Part shown: positions 28,988 to 36,496 of the stretch, in pieces
Numbering within the stretch: the stretch's first letter is position 1
How the letters are laid out: every line of letters begins with the position of its first letter
NCBI RefSeq assembly: GCF_900111745.1
Contig: NZ_FOIJ01000008.1
Coordinates: forward strand, 186,001-250,000
Direction: 5' to 3'
DNA: 64,000 nt
Origin: Stigmatella erecta
GTDB lineage: Bacteria > Myxococcota > Myxococcia > Myxococcales > Myxococcaceae
The notes under the pieces: generated by a model
The model's input: only the letters and a program-made list of their open reading frames with translations
What the model was told of the DNA's origin: nothing
Databases searched by the model: none
Position numbers and translations under genes: made by a program

Positions 28988-29749
28988 TTAGCCCGGCTCG
29001 CCCCCGTCGATGGCGTAGGCGGCGCCGGTGATGCCACCGGCCGCCTCCGAGGCCAGGAAGAGGCACAGGGCGGCCACCTCCTGCGGCAGGATGATGCGGC
29101 CCATGGCGTTCATCCCCGCGAGCGCCTCGCGCGCCTGCTCCTGGGTGCGGCCAGTGGCCTGGGTGATGCTGCCCACCGCGGCGGAGAACATGTCGGTCTC
29201 CACCCAGCCCGGGTTCACCTGGTTCACCGTCACGCCCTTGCGCGCGTACTCCACGGCCAGCGCCCGCGTCATGCCGAGCAGGGCGTGCTTCGAGGCGCAG
29301 TAGGCGGAGGTGTACCGGGCCCCGCGCGTCGCGGTGATGGAGCCGATGCTGATGACGCGCCCGCCGCCGGCGGCCACCATCGCGGGAATCAGCTCGCGGC
29401 AGAAGATGAAGGGCGCCGTCACGTTCACGGCCATCACCTTGTTCAGGTCCTCGGTGCGCGTCTTGGTCAGCGGCGCGGACAGGGTGATGCCCGCGTTGTT
29501 CACCAGCACGTGCGGCGTCCCGGCCTGGAGCACCGTGCGGCAGGCCTCCAGCACGGCGGCCTCGCTCGCCACGTCCACCGCCAGCGGGCGCAGGGCCTCA
29601 CCGGCCTCCTGGCGCAGGCTCTCCAGGGCCTCGGCGGAGCGGGCCAGGGCCCACACGCCGTACCCCTCGCGGATGAACGCCAGCGCCACTTCCCGGCCAA
29701 TGCCCCGGCTGGCACCCGTCACCACTGCCGTCTTCTTGGGAGTCGTCAT
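28988..29749 (-). CDS. short-chain dehydrogenase (3-hydroxyacyl/3-oxoacyl reductase type)
   Basis: A 253-residue classical SDR: TGASRGIG at 11-18, NNAG at 84-87, active-site S137, Y150, K154, and the C-terminal dimer motif GITGAAYAIDGG. Length and motifs fit FabG-like or acetoacetyl-CoA reductase enzymes. It is divergent from the acyl-CoA dehydrogenase gene 74 bases away, which suggests a shared control region and a role in acyl-CoA metabolism; exact substrate unknown. Confidence 0.9.
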   Translation of the reverse strand: MTTPKKTAVVTGASRGIGREVALAFIREGYGVWALARSAEALESLRQEAGEALRPLAVDVASEAAVLEACRTVLQAGTPHVLVNNAGITLSAPLTKTRTEDLNKVMAVNVTAPFIFCRELIPAMVAAGGGRVISIGSITATRGARYTSAYCASKHALLGMTRALAVEYARKGVTVNQVNPGWVETDMFSAAVGSITQATGRTQEQAREALAGMNAMGRIILPQEVAALCLFLASEAAGGITGAAYAIDGGEPG

Positions 29750-29822
29750 GGCGTGGGAACATAGCCAGACCGGTCCGGGAACAGGTACAAGCCCGTGCAT
29801 CCCGCCCACCCGAGGAGTCCCC

Positions 29823-31004
29823 ATGCCGCGCGCGGAGATAACGGATCTGCTCCTGCTCGAGGAGCTGCTGACGGACGAGGAGAAGGCGGCCCGGGACACC
29901 GTGGCCCGCTTCGTGGACAGGGAGGTGCTGCCCATCATCGGCCACCACTTCCGCGAGGGGACGTTCCCCGCGCACCTCATCCCGGGGCTGGCGGAGATGG
30001 GCGTGCTGGGCGCCAACCTCCCGGGCTACGGCTGCGCGGGGATGAACACGGTGAGCTACGGCCTCATCCTCCAGGAGCTGGAGCGGGGGGACTCGGGCCT
30101 GCGCTCCTTCGCCTCGGTGCAGGGCTCGCTGTGCATGTTCCCCATCCACGCCTACGGCAGCGAGGAGCAGAAGGAGCGCTTCCTGCCGGGCATGGCCCAG
30201 GGCCGGCTCATCGGCTGCTTTGGCCTCACCGAGCCGGACTTCGGCTCCAACCCGGGTGGCATGCGCGCCCGGGCGGTGAAGGACGGGGACACCTGGGTGC
30301 TCAACGGCGCCAAGGCCTGGATTACCAACGGCGCCATCGCGGACGTGGCGGTGGTGTGGGCCAAGACGGGGGAGGGCGGCGCCGAGTCCGTGCGCGGCTT
30401 CCTCGTGGAGAAGGGGATGCCCGGGTTCAGCGCGCGGGAGATTCCCGGCAAGTTCTCGCTGCGCGCCTCGGTGACGAGTGAGCTGTCGTTCCAGGACGTG
30501 CGGGTGCCGGAGCGCAACGTGCTGCCGAAGGTGACGGGGCTGCGCGGGCCCCTGTCCTGCCTCAACAACGCGCGGCTGGGCATCGCCTTCGCGGTGACGG
30601 GGGCCGCCATCGCCTGCTTCGAGGGGGCGCGCGAGTACGCGCTCTCGCGCAAGCAGTTCGACGGCAAGTCCATCGCCGGCTACCAGCTCACCCAGGAGAA
30701 GCTGGCGGACATGCTCCAGGAGATCGTCAAGGCGCAGCTCCTGTCCCTGCGGCTGGCGCGGCTCAAGGACGAGGGCAAGGCGACGCCCGTGATGGTGAGC
30801 CTGGCCAAGCGCAACAACGTGAAGGCCGCGCTGGAGATCGCCCGCAGCGCGCGCGGGGTGTACGGCGCCAACGGTGTGACCGACGCGTACCCGCCCATCC
30901 GGCACATGCTCAACCTGGAGAGCGTTTTCACCTACGAGGGCACCCACGAGGTGCACACGCTGGTGCTGGGCAAGGCCATCACCGGCCTCGACGCCTTCAA
31001 CTAA
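29823..31004 (+). CDS. gcdH: glutaryl-CoA dehydrogenase
   Basis: A 393-residue acyl-CoA dehydrogenase, closely matching glutaryl-CoA dehydrogenase along its whole length. The diagnostic stretches are GCFGLTEPDFGSNP, GKFSLRASVTSELSFQDVRV, CLNNARLGIAF, KLADMLQEIVKAQLLSLRLA and the catalytic base Glu372 in TYEGTHEVHTLVLGKAITG. The enzyme oxidises and decarboxylates glutaryl-CoA to crotonyl-CoA in lysine/tryptophan breakdown with FAD as cofactor. Electron-transfer flavoprotein genes are not adjacent. The start at MPRAE is the first Met after the long shadow extension and gives the normal family length. Confidence 0.88.
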   Translation: MPRAEITDLLLLEELLTDEEKAARDTVARFVDREVLPIIGHHFREGTFPAHLIPGLAEMGVLGANLPGYGCAGMNTVSYGLILQELERGDSGLRSFASVQGSLCMFPIHAYGSEEQKERFLPGMAQGRLIGCFGLTEPDFGSNPGGMRARAVKDGDTWVLNGAKAWITNGAIADVAVVWAKTGEGGAESVRGFLVEKGMPGFSAREIPGKFSLRASVTSELSFQDVRVPERNVLPKVTGLRGPLSCLNNARLGIAFAVTGAAIACFEGAREYALSRKQFDGKSIAGYQLTQEKLADMLQEIVKAQLLSLRLARLKDEGKATPVMVSLAKRNNVKAALEIARSARGVYGANGVTDAYPPIRHMLNLESVFTYEGTHEVHTLVLGKAITGLDAFN

Positions 31005-31022
31005 ACTCCCCCCGCCCGGCAA

Positions 31023-31046
31023 GCCCCCTCCCGGACAGGAGGGGGC
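31023..31046. terminator. bidirectional hairpin terminator
   Basis: A perfect 9-bp stem GCCCCCTCC / GGAGGGGGC with a 6-base loop, located between the convergent gcdH and DUF2058 genes. Confidence 0.75.
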
Positions 31047-31061
31047 CTGGGGCGCGGAGGG

Positions 31062-31868
31062 CTACTGCGCCTGCGGCTCCGAAGGGCCGTTGCCGGCCTC
31101 CGGGCTCTCCTCGCCGGGGGACGCGGCGCCTTCGGCGGCCTCCTCGCCGGCCTCGGGCTCGTCCGGAATCTCCGGCGCGGTGCCCGCGGCCTCGGCGGCC
31201 TGCTGCGTCTTGACGTCCTCATCGCTCATGAAGCCGATGGGGCTCTCCTTGCGGTTGAGGAAGCGCACCGCCTTCTTGGAGAGCGCGAACATCTGCTCCG
31301 CGGTGGCAGCGGGCACCAGCGAGTGCTCGATCTGCGCGGGCTCGGGGCGCTCCACCACCGCGAGCACGCCGTCCTCCAGCTGCTTGGCCTGGGAGGGGCT
31401 GAGCTCCATCCGGCGCAGCTTGCCCTTGCGCGTCATGAAGTAGAACGTCGTCTCGCCGGACTCGGAGGGCACCTGGGCGCCCTGCACCAGCTCGCGCAGG
31501 GCCTTGTCCAACTCGGCCTGCTTCTTCGACTCGATGCGCTGGTAGGCCTTGGAGCCCGGCATCGGCGGCAGCTTGGGAATCGGTTTCTCGGCGGCGGCGG
31601 CGGCGGGCGCGGGGCGGCCCGGGGGGGGACGGCTGGCATCCCGCCGGGGCGGCCGCTCGTCGTCCCTTCGCGGGGGCCGGTCATCCCGGCGGGGCGGCCG
31701 GTCGTCCCTTCGCGGCGGCCGCTCGTCCCTTCGCGGCGGCCCACCTTCGGCGCGCTGCGGCTGGACAGGGGGCGGGCGGCGGGGGGCCGGAGCGCTCGTC
31801 TCTGCTTTTTTGGCCTGATCCTCGGATACGAGGCCTGCTTTCAGGAGTTTGTCGCGCAGGTTCTGCAT
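31062..31868 (-). CDS. DUF2058 (YaiL-type) protein with RPPRRD repeats
   Basis: A 268-residue protein starting MQNLRDKLLKAGLVSEDQAKKAE, the hallmark N-terminus of DUF2058 (YaiL). An Arg/Asp/Pro-rich insertion with about five repeats of RPPRRDD (residues ~47-80) separates it from a conserved core (KAYQRIESKKQAELDKALREL; TFYFMTRKGKLRRMELS), and the C-terminus is acidic (Glu/Pro/Ala). Relatives in gamma-proteobacteria are annotated as nucleoid or polynucleotide-associated; the basic repeat followed by an acidic tail would suit nucleic-acid binding, but this is inference. Single gene, 3' end at the hairpin shared with gcdH. Confidence 0.82.
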   Translation of the reverse strand: MQNLRDKLLKAGLVSEDQAKKAETSAPAPRRPPPVQPQRAEGGPPRRDERPPRRDDRPPRRDDRPPRRDDERPPRRDASRPPPGRPAPAAAAAEKPIPKLPPMPGSKAYQRIESKKQAELDKALRELVQGAQVPSESGETTFYFMTRKGKLRRMELSPSQAKQLEDGVLAVVERPEPAQIEHSLVPAATAEQMFALSKKAVRFLNRKESPIGFMSDEDVKTQQAAEAAGTAPEIPDEPEAGEEAAEGAASPGEESPEAGNGPSEPQAQ

Positions 31869-31966
31869 GGGTCCGGCGTTCTATCCCTTGCACAGCCGGG
31901 CGCAAGGGGCGCTTGCCGCCTCTGTACACGCCACGTAACTTGCGCCGCCCGCCCGCCGGAGGAGCC

Positions 31967-32980
31967 GTGAGCCGTTTGAAGAGGTCCGTACTCGTTGCCG
32001 CCCTGGCGCTGTCCGCCTGTTCCGACCCCGTCGACAAGGCCGCCAAGGCGCGCATCTTCTCGGCCGAGGACCCTCCGAAGGTGGTGGCCTCGGCCGCCGA
32101 GAAGCTCCCCCCGGAGGACGTGGCCGACAACCCGAACGTGGCCCGGCGCATCCTCGGCATGGACGCCTCGGAGGTGACCGAGCGGCTGGGGCCCCACACC
32201 TACAAGGCCACCGTCTCCTACGAGTGGACCAACGGCGCGGCGCCCCCGGTGAAGATTTCCGAGACGCGCACCTTCGTGGCGGGCCCGGGCGGGGTCAGCG
32301 GCGACTTTCATGGCGTGCTGGAGAACAGCCGGGACCAGGGCTTGGAGGTGATGCGGGTGGGGGGCAAGGTGTTCGCCCGCAACCGCTACGGCACCTTCCG
32401 CCAGCGCCTGCGCGACCGGGGCATGGCCGAGCGCACCCGCACGGAGCTGACCGGCGCCATCCGCGACGTGGACAGCCTCTTCCAGGGCCGCATGCAGCTC
32501 TCCCCCCAGGGCACGGTGACGTACGAGGGCCGCACCGCGTGGCGCTATGACGTGACGCTGGGCGCGGCGGGCGAGGCCACCGCCCCGCCCAACCTGCCCA
32601 CCCTCCTGGAGCCCAAGGGCGGCCGGGACGAGACGACCCGCCGCCGGCTCGCGTTCTTCGAGCACCGGGTGCCCCAGTCCCTGGTGGGCGAGGTGCTGGT
32701 GGATGCCACCACCTCCGTGGTCCTCAAGGTGCGCCTCAATGGCCACTTGGTGGTGCCCCCGGGCAAGGGGGCCGAGGGCGCGGAGCTGCGCGTGTCGCTG
32801 AACTCCGACATGTCCACCATTGGCCAGGACCCCCAGCTCCAGCCGCCCGAGAACTTCCTGCCCGACGCCGACAAGCCCCAGGGCATCGCCGACGCGCTGG
32901 ACCGCTTCGGCATCGAGCGCAACAAGGCGGACGCGGGCACCCCCGGCGCTGCGGAGCCCGCAGACCCGGTGGACGAGTAG
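31967..32980 (+). CDS. lipoprotein of unknown function
   Basis: A 337-residue lipoprotein (GTG start with GGAGGAG 4-10 bases before it; lipobox LSAC, Cys18). The mature region contains alternating beta-strand pattern (YKATVSYEWTN, ISETRTFVAGPGG, VFARNRYGTFR, TVTYEGRTAWRYDVTLG, VSLNSDMSTI) reminiscent of LolA/LolB-like or outer-membrane lipoprotein-sorting folds, but not enough for a firm call. The tail is acidic and disordered. Monocistronic. Confidence 0.75.
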   Translation: MSRLKRSVLVAALALSACSDPVDKAAKARIFSAEDPPKVVASAAEKLPPEDVADNPNVARRILGMDASEVTERLGPHTYKATVSYEWTNGAAPPVKISETRTFVAGPGGVSGDFHGVLENSRDQGLEVMRVGGKVFARNRYGTFRQRLRDRGMAERTRTELTGAIRDVDSLFQGRMQLSPQGTVTYEGRTAWRYDVTLGAAGEATAPPNLPTLLEPKGGRDETTRRRLAFFEHRVPQSLVGEVLVDATTSVVLKVRLNGHLVVPPGKGAEGAELRVSLNSDMSTIGQDPQLQPPENFLPDADKPQGIADALDRFGIERNKADAGTPGAAEPADPVDE

Positions 32981-33118
32981 GCGGGGAGGCAGGCGAGGGC
33001 TGGCCCGGCGACCCTGACCGCCATGTCCTTCCTTCGCCGGGTGTCCACCTTTCAGCATTCATAACCCCCTGAAATCCTTGCGCTGACCGTGGCCCCAGCC
33101 TTGCTGAGGACAGGGGCC

Positions 33119-33646
33119 ATGCGCCGTGCGTGGGTGTGCTGGGTGTTCGTCGTGGGGCTGGCCGGGCCTGCGTGGGCGGGCCGCGCCCAGAGCCTGGCGC
33201 TCACCTTTTCCCCCGTGGGGGGCTTCCTGCTGACCCAGGCCGCGGACGGCAAGGCGGCGGGCTACAGCGTGGAGCTGGGCTGGTCCTACCGCCGGGACGA
33301 GGCCCTCGTGGAGGTGGGCGGGCACGTGGCCTCCAGCCGGGTGCTCACCACGGCCACCCCCTTGAGTGTCCGTTTGACACCATTCCGGGAATCGCGCCTG
33401 CGGCCGTCCCTGGGGCTGGGGGCCAGCTTCCTGATTCCCCACGTGCGGGCGGTGTCCCGGCAGGAGGGCCACCCGGGGCTGCTGGTGGGGCTGGAATTGA
33501 GCGGAGGCCTAGAATTCGGCCTGCAAGAGCGTTTCTTTCTCTGCGCGGAGGCCTACTATCAGAACTTCTCGGCCCAACCGGAACCGCTGTCCGGGGAGCG
33601 CCAGGGCATGTCCTCGGTGTTCCTGGGAATGGGCGTCCGCCTGTAG
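33119..33646 (+). CDS. small outer-membrane beta-barrel-like protein
   Basis: A 175-residue exported protein: signal peptide MRRAWVCWVFVVGLAGPAWA, then amphipathic beta-strands with alternating hydrophobics (FSPVGGFLLTQ, YSVELGWSYRR, EALVEVGGHVASS, LRPSLGLGASFLIP, LVGLELSGGLEFGL) ending in ...VFLGMGVRL, whose terminal aromatic/Leu pattern partly resembles a barrel C-terminal signature. Predicted small outer-membrane barrel. No function assigned. Confidence 0.7.
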   Translation: MRRAWVCWVFVVGLAGPAWAGRAQSLALTFSPVGGFLLTQAADGKAAGYSVELGWSYRRDEALVEVGGHVASSRVLTTATPLSVRLTPFRESRLRPSLGLGASFLIPHVRAVSRQEGHPGLLVGLELSGGLEFGLQERFFLCAEAYYQNFSAQPEPLSGERQGMSSVFLGMGVRL

Positions 33647-33667
33647 CGCGCCACCCCGGGCGCTACA
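33642..33667. terminator. hairpin terminator overlapping stop codon
   Basis: A perfect 8-bp stem TGTAGCGC / GCGCTACA whose left arm includes the stop codon of the preceding gene. Confidence 0.5.
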
Positions 33668-33695
33668 GCGGCGCAGCAAGATGTTGGAAGAAAAT

Positions 33696-33723
33696 TTGAC
33701 CGGCCTCTTGCGTCTTCTAGAAT
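33696..33723 (+). promoter_or_regulatory. sigma-70-type promoter for the 114-residue gene
   Basis: TTGACC (33696-33701), a 16-base spacer and TAGAAT (33718-33723), a good housekeeping-type match. It lies about 70 bases upstream of the ATG at 33796 and follows the previous gene's terminator. Confidence 0.6.
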
Positions 33724-33795
33724 CCCCAACGGTTGCGGCCCAGACGCGTCTGACATGCTCAGATGTTCAGTAGGGGCCACTTCAAGGGAGCACAG

Positions 33796-34140
33796 ATGGA
33801 GCGCAAGGTCGGTAGTAGCACGGTCACGACGAAGGAGGTCAAAACGGCGCTGGAGAAGGCGCGCACGCTGACCGCCGAAGAGGAGAAGGTGCTGCGGATG
33901 CGCCATGGCGTTGGCGCTCCGAGCACACGCGCTCCCCTGCCTCGCGCCGCGGGTAACAACGAGGAGCTGGCCGACGAGCTGCTCGTCATCGAGATGCAGC
34001 TCATGAAGGCGATGCGCGCGCGCACCGGCCAGACGAAGACGGCGAGCAAGAGCCCGCCGAAGGCCGCCGCGCCCGCGAAGGAGCCTACGAAGAACGCGGC
34101 GAAGGAGAAGATCGTCCGCGCGCTGCGCAAGAAGAAGTAG
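33796..34140 (+). CDS. small basic protein with sigma-factor region 4-like start motif
   Basis: A 114-residue protein with AAGGGAG 7-13 bases upstream of the ATG. Its segment LTAEEEKVLRMRHGVGA closely matches the start of sigma-70 region 4 (EEKVLRMRFGIG), but the helix-turn-helix that follows in sigma factors is replaced by an ELADELLVIEMQLMKAMR helix and a Lys/Ala/Pro tail like histone-type tails (KSPPKAAAPAKEPTK), ending RALRKKK. So it might bind RNA polymerase or DNA; both are inferences. Its own promoter is strong, so it is probably abundant. No homologue recognised. Confidence 0.7.
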   Translation: MERKVGSSTVTTKEVKTALEKARTLTAEEEKVLRMRHGVGAPSTRAPLPRAAGNNEELADELLVIEMQLMKAMRARTGQTKTASKSPPKAAAPAKEPTKNAAKEKIVRALRKKK

Positions 34141-34158
34141 CCCCTCGCGCCGCGGCCA

Positions 34159-35679
34159 CTACTGGTTGAGGATGGCCACGAGGCGGGCTCCCGCCTCGGG
34201 CAGGGCCAGCGGCGTGCCCGAAATCTCCTGGGCGAGCGTCTCCGCGTCGTCGGTGCCGCCCCGGGCGAACAGCCCCTTGAGCCAGGTGCTGGCGGAGGGA
34301 TTGCGCCAGAAGTCCTCGTTGAAGCGCTCCATGAGCCAGCCCGTCAGCCGCGTCTCCAGGGCCCAGGCCCTCAGGTAGCGCGCCGAGTAGAGCTGGGGGT
34401 CCACGTCGAAGAGGAAGAAGCCCAGGTGGGGCTCGACGAAGAGCGCCCGGCGCTGGCCGGCCGCGTACTCCTCGGCCCGCTCCTCCGAGGGGCCGCGCGT
34501 GAACAGGGTCAGCTCGTAGGAGAGCTTCGCGCAGTGCCGCCGCAGCACCGCCAGGGCCTGGAAGGCGGCCATGCGCGCCACATCCCTCGCCAGCGCGGTG
34601 GGCAGCTGAAGGTAGCGCTTGAACCACTCGGGAGACAGCAGCAGCCGCTCCGTGAGGGCCGCGAAGGCCTCGGTGACCGAGGCATCCCCCAGCCGGCGCA
34701 GCTCCAGGGGCAGCGCCTCGCCCACGTGGGCCAGGTGCTGGGCGTGGCCGGACTCGTGGAGCAGGTCACCCAGGGCCCCCAGGCCCCCGCGGGGCTGGAG
34801 CACCAGGCGCACCTCGCCGGGCACGCGCACCGCGGCCACGAAGGGGCGGCGCGCCTTGCCGGGCCGGGGCTCGTCGTCCAGGCGGATGCGCCCCTGGGCC
34901 GTGGGCGGCAGGTTCCACTCGTTCAGCCAGCGCATCACCGCCGGGGTCAGGCTCTCGCGCAGGAAGAGGGAGTCCAACCACGGGGCCTGAAGCCCCGCCT
35001 GCAAGTCGTGGCGCCGGGCATCCCCGCCGGGCAGCGGGTTCAGGGTGGGCTCCACCTTGTGCAGCACGTAGCCGAGCACGTCCCGGTAGGCATCCTCCGT
35101 GGCCCGGAGCGTCTGGTTCGCCGCCTCGACGAGCGTGTTCAAGGCAATGCCAGACACGTCCTCGCGCAGGGTGGGGTAGTCCTTGGCGCCGAGGTGCTCG
35201 GCGGTCCGGAGCGCCGCCTCGCGCCGCGCGCCGTACTGGCCCTTCTCGCCCCAGAGGAAATTGCCCACAGCCCGCTCCAGCAGGGCCCGGCGGCCCCGGT
35301 TCGGCTCGTGGGGGATCTGGGCGAGCGCCTCCCCGAAGGAGAGGGTCTGGTCGTTGACGGGCAGGCGCGCCTGGGCCTCCAGCCGCGCGATGGCCTCCAC
35401 GTCCCGCGCGGCGAGGGCCTCCTCGGCCTGCCCGGCGATGAGCTCGCGCAAAAGTTGCAGGCGGCGCGCCCCGAGGGGGTCGCCCTTGGCGCGCGCCTTC
35501 TCCAGCGCCTCCGTGGCGGCGGCGAAGGTGTCCTCCGCGGACAGCTCGGGGAAGGAGGCATGGAGGGCGGCGACGGGCAGCTCTGGGGAGAGGCCCGCGC
35601 CATGGCGGTAGTGGAGGTTGGCCAGCTCGGCGAGGAAATCGTCCAACCTCGCACGCACGGAGTGCACGGGACGGTCCAT
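34159..35679 (-). CDS. M3-type zinc metallopeptidase-like protein
   Basis: A 506-residue cytoplasmic protein. The zinc motif HESGH lies at residues 308-312 with a further Glu (E337, DASVTEAF) 25 residues later, as in M3 thimet-oligopeptidase-type or related peptidases. The sequence around it (GDLLHESGHAQHLAHVG) is convincing, and flanking helices fit the clan. It is shorter than typical M3 members (~600-700). Its start at MDRPVHSVRARL cuts off a shadow extension. It is divergent from the ECF sigma gene 139 bases away. Probable role: breakdown of oligopeptides. Confidence 0.78.
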   Translation of the reverse strand: MDRPVHSVRARLDDFLAELANLHYRHGAGLSPELPVAALHASFPELSAEDTFAAATEALEKARAKGDPLGARRLQLLRELIAGQAEEALAARDVEAIARLEAQARLPVNDQTLSFGEALAQIPHEPNRGRRALLERAVGNFLWGEKGQYGARREAALRTAEHLGAKDYPTLREDVSGIALNTLVEAANQTLRATEDAYRDVLGYVLHKVEPTLNPLPGGDARRHDLQAGLQAPWLDSLFLRESLTPAVMRWLNEWNLPPTAQGRIRLDDEPRPGKARRPFVAAVRVPGEVRLVLQPRGGLGALGDLLHESGHAQHLAHVGEALPLELRRLGDASVTEAFAALTERLLLSPEWFKRYLQLPTALARDVARMAAFQALAVLRRHCAKLSYELTLFTRGPSEERAEEYAAGQRRALFVEPHLGFFLFDVDPQLYSARYLRAWALETRLTGWLMERFNEDFWRNPSASTWLKGLFARGGTDDAETLAQEISGTPLALPEAGARLVAILNQ

Positions 35680-35756
35680 AGGCGGGCGGACGCTAACAGG
35701 AAGCAGCCTCCGGGGAAGGGGAGGTGGGCGGGAAAAGTCCTCCGGAAAATGCTCCC

Positions 35757-35780
35757 GGAATAGTCCCCCGCTCCGGCGTA
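35757..35780 (+). promoter_or_regulatory. candidate ECF-type promoter of the sigma gene
   Basis: GGAAT (35757-35761) and, 16 bases after GGAA, CGTA (35777-35780), the spacing and shape of an extracytoplasmic-function sigma promoter (GGAA...CGT). It lies 38 bases before the ECF sigma start, suggesting autoregulation. Confidence 0.35.
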
Positions 35781-35818
35781 CCGGAAGAAGAAGGGCCCGA
35801 CGAACGAGGGAGGACGCC

Positions 35819-36496
35819 ATGCAAGCGAGGGAGGCCCTGGAACCCCTTTCGCGATGGGTCCCCTCTGTGCCAAGTAGCGGGACTGTGGAGTTCCCGTTCC
35901 GATTCTCCCGCTCCCGGAAGCGGGGCCGGGAGCCCGAGGCTGCCGACGGCCCTCTCGCCGCGGCCCCGGCAGTGGGGGATGCGGCGGAGTTCCAGCGGGT
36001 GGTGGCCAGCTGCCAGGCGAAGCTGGAGGAGCGGGCGCGCTTTCTGTGCCGGGGCCGGAACCCGTCGGATGCCACGGACCTCCTGCAGGACACCTACGAG
36101 CGGGCCTTCCGGGCCTTCCACACGTACGACCGGAACGCGCCCCCGCTGCCGTGGCTGGCCTCCATCCTCGTCCGGCGCTTTCTCGACCTGTGCCGGCACG
36201 ACAAGCGCCACCCGGAGCAGGAGTTCACCGAGGCGCTGGACCGGCCGCGCGAGGAGGACGAGCCCGCGGAGGCCTGGGGCGGCTATACGCTGGACGATGT
36301 CTGGCGCGCGGTGGACCGGTTGCCCGAGGAGTTCCGGGACGTGGTGCGGTTGAAGGACATGGAAGGGCTCTCGTACGCGCAGATTGGCCAGCGCTTAGGC
36401 ATCGCCCCGATGACGGTAGGCACCCGGCTCTTCCGGGCGCGCAAGAAGCTCAAGGAGTTGCTCCTGAAGCAGGCGGGTCCGGAGGGCGGACGATGA
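35819..36496 (+). CDS. ECF-type RNA polymerase sigma factor
   Basis: A 225-residue sigma factor with GGGAGGA upstream. Region 2 is at about residues 60-125 (NPSDATDLLQDTYERAFRAF; WLASILVRRFLDLCR) and region 4 at about 160-215 (LDDVWRAVDRLPEEFRDVVR; LSYAQIGQRLGIAPMTVGTR and a basic C-terminal end). A Pro/Ser/Arg-rich N-terminal extension of ~55 residues precedes region 2. The stop overlaps the next gene's ATG (ATGA), so anti-sigma and sigma are translationally coupled. Most likely held inactive by the membrane fusion protein downstream and released by an envelope signal. Confidence 0.92.
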   Translation: MQAREALEPLSRWVPSVPSSGTVEFPFRFSRSRKRGREPEAADGPLAAAPAVGDAAEFQRVVASCQAKLEERARFLCRGRNPSDATDLLQDTYERAFRAFHTYDRNAPPLPWLASILVRRFLDLCRHDKRHPEQEFTEALDRPREEDEPAEAWGGYTLDDVWRAVDRLPEEFRDVVRLKDMEGLSYAQIGQRLGIAPMTVGTRLFRARKKLKELLLKQAGPEGGR

